64,000 bases of DNA from Schlegelella_A sp036263655 (GTDB lineage Bacteria > Pseudomonadota > Gammaproteobacteria > Burkholderiales > Burkholderiaceae_C): assembly GCA_036263655.1 (NCBI GenBank), contig DATAGP010000005.1, positions 31,500 to 95,499 of the forward strand, written 5' to 3'. Below, in pieces: positions 58,844 to 64,000 of the stretch (position 1 is its first letter; each line of letters begins with the position of its first letter). Position numbers and translations under genes: made by a program. Below the pieces are notes generated by a model. That model had not been told where the DNA came from. It did no database searches and was given only the letters and a program-made list of their open reading frames with translations.

Positions 58844-59577
58844 ATGAGGCTTCGCAACAAGACCGCGCTCGTCACCGCCGCTGGCCAGGGCATGGGCCGG
58901 GCGAGCGCGCTGGCCCTGGCCGAGGAGGGGGCGGAGGTCTGGGCCACCGACGTCGACGCCCGCCTGCTCGAGTCCTACGCCGGCGTCGCGAACGTGCGGA
59001 CGGCGCGCCTCGACGTCCTCGACGCGAAGGCGATCGACACCTTCGTCGCCGGCTCGCGAAGATCGACTTCCTCTTCAACGTCGCCGGGCGGGTCGACAAC
59101 GGCAGCGTGCTCGACGCCAGCGAGGCCGATCTCGAGGCCGCCTTCGCCCTCAACGTGCGGGCCCAGTTCCGCATGATCCGCGCCGTCCTGCCGAAGATGC
59201 TGGCCGCGGGCGGCGGCAGCATCGTCAACATGGCGAGCATCGCCTCGAGCATCCGCGGCCTGCCCGGCCGCTGCGTCTACGGCACGACCAAGGCGGCGGT
59301 CATCGGCCTGACCAAGAGCGTCGCCGCCGACTACGTCAGGCAGGGCATCCGCTGCAACGCGCTCTGTCCCGGCACCGTCGACACGCCCTCGCTCGAAGAG
59401 CGCATCCAGGCGCACGCCGACCCGGTCGCGGCGCGGCAGGCCTTCGTCGCGCGCCAGCCGATGGGCCGGCTCGCGCAGGCCGAGGAGATCGCGCCGATGG
59501 TCGTCTACCTGGCCAGCGACGAGTCGCGCTTCGCGACCGGGCAGGCTTTCTGCATCGACGGCGGCATGACCATCTGA
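58844..59577 (+). pseudogene. Short-chain dehydrogenase/reductase, frameshifted
   Basis: An SDR broken by one indel. Frame 1 from ATG 58844 (GAGGGA upstream) gives the NAD-binding half (TALVTAAGQGMGRASALALA, TDVDARLLESYAG) up to FVAG. Frame 2 continues with KIDFLFNVAGRVDNGS, then the catalytic Tyr/Lys (CVYGTTKAAVIGLTK) and PGTVDTPSLEERIQA, ending IDGGMTI. Adding one C at about 59052-59055 (GGCTCGCG to GGCCTCGCG) restores AGLAKID and a 245-residue enzyme. The restored protein closely resembles BDH2/DHRS6-type 3-hydroxybutyrate dehydrogenases and bacterial 2-keto-3-deoxy-L-fuconate dehydrogenases. Probably a sequencing error, since all catalytic residues are kept; decay is not excluded. Confidence 0.8.
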
Positions 59578-59620
59578 GGCGGCGGCAGCGCGCGCCCGCC
59601 GCGCACCTCGTCGCGACGGC

Positions 59621-60775
59621 TCAGCGCCGCGCCCGCTGGAGCGCCTGCTCCAGGTCGGCGATCAGGTCGCCCGCGTCCTCGATGCCGACCGAGAGTCGAA
59701 GCAGGTCCGGTGGCGCCGGCGTGCCGGCGCCTTCGACGCTGGCGCGGTGCTCGACCAGCGATTCGGTGCCGCCGAGCGAGGTCGCGCGCTTCCACAAGGC
59801 GACGTGCGCGGCGGTGGCGATTGCCGCCGCCTCGCCGCCCTTGACGCGGATCGACAGCATGCCGCCGAAGCCGCCCTGCATCTGCCGCCGCGCGACCGCA
59901 TGCCCGGGCGCGCCCGGCAAGCCGGGATAGAGCACGGCCTCGACGCGATCGTGGCGCTCGAAGTGCTCGGCGATGCGCTGCGCCGACTGCGAGGCGCAGC
60001 GCACGCGCAGATAGAGCGTGCGCATGCCGCGCAGCAGCAGCCAGGCCTCGAACGAGCCGAGCGTGGCGCCGAGCTGGGCCCGGATCGTCTTCACGCGCTG
60101 CCAGAAGGCGTCGTCCTCGCGCGTCACGAGCACGCCGGCGATCAGGTCGGAGTGGCCGTTCAGGTACTTGGTGCCCGCATGCATGACGATGTCGGCGCCG
60201 TGCTCGAGCGGCCGCGTCAGCACCGGCGAGGCGACCGTGGAATCCACCGCCACGCGCGCGCCCGCGGCGTGGGCGATGGCCGCGGTGGCGGCGATGTCGG
60301 TGACGGTCCAGAGCGGATTCGCCGGCGTCTCGATCCAGACCAGGCGCGTCCTGCCGGGCCGCACCGCCGCGCGCACCGCCTCGGGATCGCTCATGTCGAC
60401 GAGCTCGACCGCGAGCCCCCACTGCGTCGCGAAGTTCATCAGCCAGTTGCGCAGCGACCAGTACATGACCTTGGGCGCGAGGACGTGGTCGCCCGGCGCG
60501 AGCGCCTGGAAGACCGCCGTCGCCGCCGCCATGCCCGAGGCGAACAGCGCGGCGGCGGCGCCCTGCTCCAGCCGCGCGACGACGGCCTCGGCCTGGTCGA
60601 AGGCCGGGTTGTCGGCGCGCGCGTAGACGCGGCCCGAGCGGTACTGGTTGTCGGTGTCGCGCAGGAAGGTGGAGGAGACGTGGATGGGCGGCGTGATCGC
60701 GCGCGTCTTCTCGTCGATCCAGCCCAGCGCCTGGGCGGCGACGCTCTCGGGCTGGAGCGGTGGGGCGTCGTCCAT
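59621..60775 (-). CDS. Cystathionine beta-lyase-like PLP enzyme
   Basis: A 384-residue Cys/Met-metabolism PLP enzyme. Seen: TPPIHVSSTFLRDTDNQYRS, YARADNPAFDQAEAVVARLE, ALFASGMAAATAVFQAL (PLP phosphate contacts), WIETPANPLWTVTD, and the PLP Lys in MHAGTKYLNGHSDLIAGV. The C-terminal SLGGTESLVEHRA region is standard. This branch is annotated as cystathionine beta- or gamma-lyase, which cleaves cystathionine to homocysteine or cysteine; O-acylhomoserine sulfhydrylase activity is possible. Its start region faces the CDF gene across the 26-bp tandem repeat. No sulfur-metabolism neighbours are evident. Confidence 0.88.
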   Translation of the reverse strand: MDDAPPLQPESVAAQALGWIDEKTRAITPPIHVSSTFLRDTDNQYRSGRVYARADNPAFDQAEAVVARLEQGAAAALFASGMAAATAVFQALAPGDHVLAPKVMYWSLRNWLMNFATQWGLAVELVDMSDPEAVRAAVRPGRTRLVWIETPANPLWTVTDIAATAAIAHAAGARVAVDSTVASPVLTRPLEHGADIVMHAGTKYLNGHSDLIAGVLVTREDDAFWQRVKTIRAQLGATLGSFEAWLLLRGMRTLYLRVRCASQSAQRIAEHFERHDRVEAVLYPGLPGAPGHAVARRQMQGGFGGMLSIRVKGGEAAAIATAAHVALWKRATSLGGTESLVEHRASVEGAGTPAPPDLLRLSVGIEDAGDLIADLEQALQRARR

Positions 60776-60814
60776 GGGCAGGGCCTCGAGGGTGTTCCGG
60801 TGCGGCGCACTATA

Positions 60815-60890
60815 GGATCAATGCGGCAAGCGTCCGCATGGGATCAATGCGGCAAGCGTCCGCATGGGATCCATGCGGCAAGCGTCCTCA
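60815..60890 (+). repeat. Tandem repeat of a 26-bp unit (about 2.9 copies) with internal dyad
   Basis: Two identical 26-bp units (60815-60840, 60841-60866) and a third, partly degenerate copy (60867-60890). Each unit holds ATGCGG-N7-CCGCAT, an inverted repeat, at 60821-60839 and 60847-60865; the third copy ends in TCA and loses the right arm. They fill the short gap between the divergent cystathionine-lyase-like and CDF genes. Period 26 puts successive dyads about two and a half helical turns apart. It could be a set of operators or a slippage expansion. In-frame ATGs for the CDF gene lie within the copies. Confidence 0.85.
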
Positions 60891-60897
60891 CCGCGTC

Positions 60898-61518
60898 ATG
60901 GCCGATTCCTGCTGCGCTCCTCCCGCACCTTCGGTGGACCCGCGCTATCGCCGCATCCTGTGGATCGCGCTGGCGCTGAACGTCGCCATGTTCGCGATCG
61001 AGGTCGCGGGCAGCCTGCGCTCCGGCTCGGTCTCGCTGCTCGCCGACGCCATCGACTTCATCGGCGACGCCGCGAACTACGCCCTGTCGCTCGCCGTGCT
61101 GTCGATGGCCATCGCCTGGCGCGCCCGCGCGTCGCTGGTCAAGGCGGTGTCGATGGCGGCCTTCGGCGTGTTCGTCCTCGGCCGCGCACTCTGGACGCTC
61201 GCGGACGGCGGCGTGCCCGAGCCGCTGACCATGGGCGCGATCGCCGTCCTGGCGTTCGCCGTCAACGTCTTCGTCGCCTTGCTCCTCTACCGCTACCGCA
61301 CCGGCGACTCCAACATGCGCTCGGTCTGGATCTGCTCGCGCAACGACGCGCTCGGCAACGTCGCCGTCGCCGCCGCGGCCGTCGGCGTGTTCGGGACCGG
61401 CCGGGCGTGGCCGGATCTCGTCGTCGCGTCCGCAATGGCGGCCTTGGCGCTGAGCGGCGCCTGGAGCGTGATGCGGCAGGCCCGCCGCGAGCTGGCGGTG
61501 CCGCTCGAGACGACCTGA
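60898..61518 (+). CDS. Cation diffusion facilitator (CDF) family transporter
   Basis: A 206-residue membrane protein of the CDF family, which exports Zn2+, Co2+ or similar ions by proton exchange. It has about five to six spans and the metal-site motif LLADAIDFIGDAANYALS in span 2 (Asp residues) and a matching SRNDALGN in span 5. The N-terminus has MADSCCAPP, a Cys pair that could bind metal. No long C-terminal domain follows, so it is a short form. The start at 60898 is adopted; in-frame ATGs at 60838 and 60847 in the repeat are possible. No ribosome-binding site is clear. Confidence 0.83.
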   Translation: MADSCCAPPAPSVDPRYRRILWIALALNVAMFAIEVAGSLRSGSVSLLADAIDFIGDAANYALSLAVLSMAIAWRARASLVKAVSMAAFGVFVLGRALWTLADGGVPEPLTMGAIAVLAFAVNVFVALLLYRYRTGDSNMRSVWICSRNDALGNVAVAAAAVGVFGTGRAWPDLVVASAMAALALSGAWSVMRQARRELAVPLETT

Positions 61519-61585
61519 GCCGAACGACCGGGTGGAACGCGAAGGCGCCGTGGCGACTCGGAACCCGCGGCCGCCGTCGCGGCGC

Positions 61586-61957
61586 TCAAGCCGCGGAGCG
61601 CGTGCGGATGCGGGCGAACAGGCGGGCGGCGATTTCCTCGGCCGTGCTCGCGCGGGCAGCCCGCAGGCGCGCCACGAGCGTGCCCGACTCGGCTTTCGCC
61701 GCGGTGGCGCGGCCGGTCGCATCGAGGTCGGCGAAGGCGCCGTTGACCCGGAAGTAGATGTTCTCGGCCAGCGTCTGCAGCGGGTTCACCGGGCCCGCGA
61801 AGTCGGACATCGGCAGCAGCCCCATCTCCTCGTGGGTCAGGCGGAGCGCCTTGCGCGCCGCTTCCTGGTAGCCCTCGGGCGTCAGCCTGACGACGTTGCG
61901 ATCGGTCAGATCGAGCGCGACCACGAGGTCCCGGAGCTGCTTGAGCCTGGCGTTCAT
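61586..61957 (-). CDS. Conserved small hypothetical protein
   Basis: A 123-residue protein of unknown function. It is mostly helical in appearance: MNARLKQLRDLVVALDL, then LTPEGYQEAARKALRLTHEE, a loop with FAGPVNPLQTLAENIY, and a charged C-terminal helix (ARASTAEEIAARLFARIRTR). The start at 61957 has GGAAGG upstream. It has no signal peptide or membrane span. An FNR/ANR-type box lies 160 nt upstream. I do not recognise the family. Confidence 0.65.
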   Translation of the reverse strand: MNARLKQLRDLVVALDLTDRNVVRLTPEGYQEAARKALRLTHEEMGLLPMSDFAGPVNPLQTLAENIYFRVNGAFADLDATGRATAAKAESGTLVARLRAARASTAEEIAARLFARIRTRSAA

Positions 61958-62118
61958 CGACAACCTTCCGTCACGATGGTGAGCAGTGATTCGGCCGTTC
62001 CCGCGCCGACTTGAGCGCGCTCGTCCGGTGCGTCGCACCCGCCAAAGCAACTCCGGGGCCATCGACACGACTTCGCGACGCGGTTCACTGCGGCGGGCGA
62101 AGGGCGCACGCCGCGCGC

Positions 62119-62132
62119 CTGATCCACGTCAA
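62119..62132. promoter_or_regulatory. FNR/ANR/DNR-type box
   Basis: The gap 61958-62247 (290 nt, no gene seen) contains CTGATCCACGTCAA at 62119-62132. This fits the TTGAT-N4-ATCAA pattern with one change in each arm (CTGAT, GTCAA), the usual form of ANR/DNR sites. It is near the middle of the gap, 162 nt from the small protein's start and 116 nt from the DUF748 gene, so either could be the target. I could not place a convincing -10 by eye. Confidence 0.45.
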
Positions 62133-62247
62133 CGAGGCACATTCCTGTCGCGACGCGAACGCCCTCGGCGAGGCAAATGACGGAATACGACGCTTGGCCA
62201 CCCTCCGCCCGGCCGCCAGGCCTGCGCGGGCGACGCAGAATCGACGC

Positions 62248-64000
62248 ATGGACGGCGAACCCGACCCGCTGCCCGAGCGACCCGCACGCCGGCGCCGCAT
62301 GCCGCTGCGGCTCCTGATCGGCGCCGTCGCCCTGCTCGCCGTCTGGGCGGCGGCCGCGCTCTACGTGCCACCGATCGTCGCCGCGCAGATCGAGCAGGCG
62401 GGCAGCCAGCATCTCGGCCGCCGCACGAGCGTCGGCCAGGTGGCCTTCAACCCCTGGACGCTCGAGCTGACCCTCGCCGACCTGGTTGTCGCCGGCGCGG
62501 CGCCGTCCTCGCCGCCGCTGCTGTCGATCAAGCGTGTCCGCGCCGACGTGGCCGCCGCGTCCATCGTCCGCTTCGCGCCGGTGATCGATGCGCTCGAGAT
62601 GGACGCGCCGATGCTGCACGTGCGCCGCCTCGACGACGGTCGCTACGACGTCGACGACGTGCTGCAGCGGCTCGCCGCCCGGCCCGACAGCGAGCCGGCC
62701 CGCTTCGCGATGCACAACATCGTGGTGCGCGACGGCGGTGCCGACTTCGTCGACCAGCCGCTCCGGTCGACGCACCGCGTCCGCGCCTTCGATCTCGGCG
62801 TGCCCTTCGTCAGCTCGCTGCCGTCGCAGCGCGAGGTGAAGGTCGAGCCGCGCCTCGCGTTCACGCTCGACGGCAGCCGCTTCGACACCGGCGGCGCGGC
62901 GACCCCGTTCGGCGAGCGCGGCGACGGCGAGCTGCGCGTCCGCGTCGAGCGCCTCGACGTCGTCCCCTTCCTGGGCTACCTGCCGCGCGGGCTGCCGGCG
63001 CGCCTGCGCGCGGCGACGCTGACCGCCGACCTGCGCATCGCCTTCGAGCAGCGACCCCGGCTGTCGCTGAACGTGACGGGCAGCGTCGGCGCGCGCGACA
63101 TCGAGGTCGTCGACGCGGCGGCGCGCGACCTGCTCCGGGTCGGCAGCGTCGAGGTGGCGATCGACGAGCTGCGCCCGCTCGAGCGGCGCGTCGCGTTGCG
63201 CAGCGTTGCCGTCGAGGCGCCGCGCGTCGTCGCCACGCGCGACGCCGCCGGCAAGGTCAACCTCCTCCTGGCCGGCGAGCCGCCCGCCGGCCGGGCGGCG
63301 CGCGTCGCGCGCCTGCCGCTGCCGAGCTCGGTGGCGTCGGCCGCCGCCCCGCGCCCCGCCCCTGGCGCGGCCGCCAGCGCCGCAAGCGCGGCGAACTCGA
63401 TGCCGGCGGCGGACGCGACGGCGTGGAGGGCGAGCGTCGCCGCGCTCTCGGTGCGCGCCGGCCGGCTCGACTGGCACGACGCGACGACGAGCCCGGCGGC
63501 CCGCCTCGGCGTCGAGGGCTTCATGCTCGACGCCCGATCGATCGCCTGGCCGTTCGCCGCGCCGGTCGCCTTCCGCGGCGAAGGCTCGATCGCTGCCGGC
63601 CCCGAGCGCGGCAAGCTCGTCTTCTCGGGCAGCGGCCATGCCGGCGGTGCGGAGCTCGAGCTGTCGCTGGCGGCCCTGCCGCTCACGCCGCTGCAGCCGT
63701 ACCTGGCCGGTGTGCTCGCCCAGCCGCTTGCCGGCTCGCTCAGCGTGCAGCTCAAGGTCGGCTGGCTGCCCGGCGGCGACGGCGCCTTCCCGAACGTGCG
63801 CGTCGACGCGCAGCGGCTCGCGGTGGCCGGACTGTCGATGGGCGCACGCACGTCGCCCGAGCTCGCGGCCGAGGAAGTCGAGCTGGGCGACGTCCGCGTC
63901 GACACCGCCGCCCGGTCGGCGACCATGGGTCGCGTGCTCTTCCGCGCCCCCACCGTGCGCGTCGAGCGCGACCGCGAGCGCCGCTGGAACGTCGAGCGCT
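62248..64000 (+). CDS. DUF748/AsmA-like envelope protein (3' end outside window)
   Basis: The frame opens at ATG 62248 and stays open to the window end (over 580 residues). After a short Arg/Pro-rich cytoplasmic lead comes one membrane anchor (MPLRLLIGAVALLAVWAAAALY), then a large extracytoplasmic domain with the DUF748 start (GRRTSVGQVAFNPWTLELTLADL) and long repeated beta-strand segments (SIKRVRADVAAASIV; RVRVERLDVVPFLGYL). These AsmA-related proteins are thought to span the periplasm and move or handle lipids. An Ala/Pro-rich linker lies near residue 365-385. The start is taken from the RRR-MPL arrangement; no clear ribosome-binding site. Confidence 0.8.
   Translation, partial: MDGEPDPLPERPARRRRMPLRLLIGAVALLAVWAAAALYVPPIVAAQIEQAGSQHLGRRTSVGQVAFNPWTLELTLADLVVAGAAPSSPPLLSIKRVRADVAAASIVRFAPVIDALEMDAPMLHVRRLDDGRYDVDDVLQRLAARPDSEPARFAMHNIVVRDGGADFVDQPLRSTHRVRAFDLGVPFVSSLPSQREVKVEPRLAFTLDGSRFDTGGAATPFGERGDGELRVRVERLDVVPFLGYLPRGLPARLRAATLTADLRIAFEQRPRLSLNVTGSVGARDIEVVDAAARDLLRVGSVEVAIDELRPLERRVALRSVAVEAPRVVATRDAAGKVNLLLAGEPPAGRAARVARLPLPSSVASAAAPRPAPGAAASAASAANSMPAADATAWRASVAALSVRAGRLDWHDATTSPAARLGVEGFMLDARSIAWPFAAPVAFRGEGSIAAGPERGKLVFSGSGHAGGAELELSLAALPLTPLQPYLAGVLAQPLAGSLSVQLKVGWLPGGDGAFPNVRVDAQRLAVAGLSMGARTSPELAAEEVELGDVRVDTAARSATMGRVLFRAPTVRVERDRERRWNVER

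Noticed and set aside
60815..60890. Tandem repeat as a CRISPR array
   Set aside because: The copies are directly adjacent with no spacers and there are no cas genes.
1..64000. tRNA, rRNA, prophage or insertion-sequence genes
   Set aside because: Looked for but found no transposase, integrase or terminal inverted repeats and no tRNA-like or rRNA-like stretches.

Overview
The window looks like chromosomal DNA of a GC-rich betaproteobacterium, most likely Burkholderiales. The evidence is three orphan Bug-type (tripartite-tricarboxylate family) periplasmic receptors, PEP-CTERM proteins, many CoA-linked acid-degradation genes, LysR/GntR/AraC regulators beside catabolic operons, and a LigD/Ku repair operon. 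I see no rRNA, tRNA, CRISPR array, insertion sequence or phage gene. Genes are packed tightly, and many neighbours overlap by 4 nt (ATGA or GTGA). No gap without a gene exceeds about 300 bases.

Layout. 1-1.1 kb: the end of an Hsp20 gene, an SRPBCC protein and a doubtful 34-residue membrane ORF. 1.1-9.8 kb: a five-gene minus-strand operon (acyl-CoA dehydrogenase, Bug receptor, enoyl-CoA hydratase, CaiB/BaiF CoA-transferase, double-length acyl-CoA dehydrogenase) facing a FadR-type regulator and an MFS transporter, with a GntR-type operator between them. 9.7-13.8 kb: amidase, a frameshifted conserved ORF, dodecin, TetR and a membrane metal-dependent hydrolase. 13.9-24.4 kb: DUF3299 protein, subclass-B3-like metallo-beta-lactamase, LysR, amidohydrolase, a frameshifted PEP-CTERM gene, a lipoprotein receptor, a GrdB-like protein, a frameshifted MFS gene, an unknown protein and a crotonase. 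24.7-30 kb: vanadium-haloperoxidase-like lipoprotein, LysR, PEP-CTERM/DUF4394 protein and gamma-glutamyltransferase.

30.3-40.1 kb is an aromatic-acid locus. On the minus strand are a branched-chain-type ABC transporter (LivKHMGF) and an aldehyde dehydrogenase joined in frame to LivF. On the plus strand are an AraC regulator, a benzoylformate-decarboxylase-like enzyme and a Bug receptor. Together they could import an arylglyoxylate, decarboxylate it to the aldehyde and oxidise that to the acid. 40.1-44.6 kb is an end-joining operon (ligD, ku, MerR-TPR). 44.7-50.4 kb: small lipoprotein, a lysozyme-like protein with a histone-H1-like tail, a PA2928-like protein and a large FAD/Fe-S dehydrogenase. 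50.5-55.7 kb is a homogentisate operon (class V aminotransferase, Bug receptor, gamma carbonic anhydrase, hppD, hmgA). 55.8-64 kb: TRAP transporter, frameshifted SDR, cystathionine-lyase-like enzyme, CDF transporter behind a 26-bp tandem repeat, a small unknown protein and the start of a DUF748 protein that runs off the window.

Four genes (about 11.4, 18.75, 21.48 and 59.05 kb) are each broken by what looks like a single-base indel. That pattern is as consistent with assembly error as with gene decay. All functions are read from sequence and family knowledge; no database search was run.
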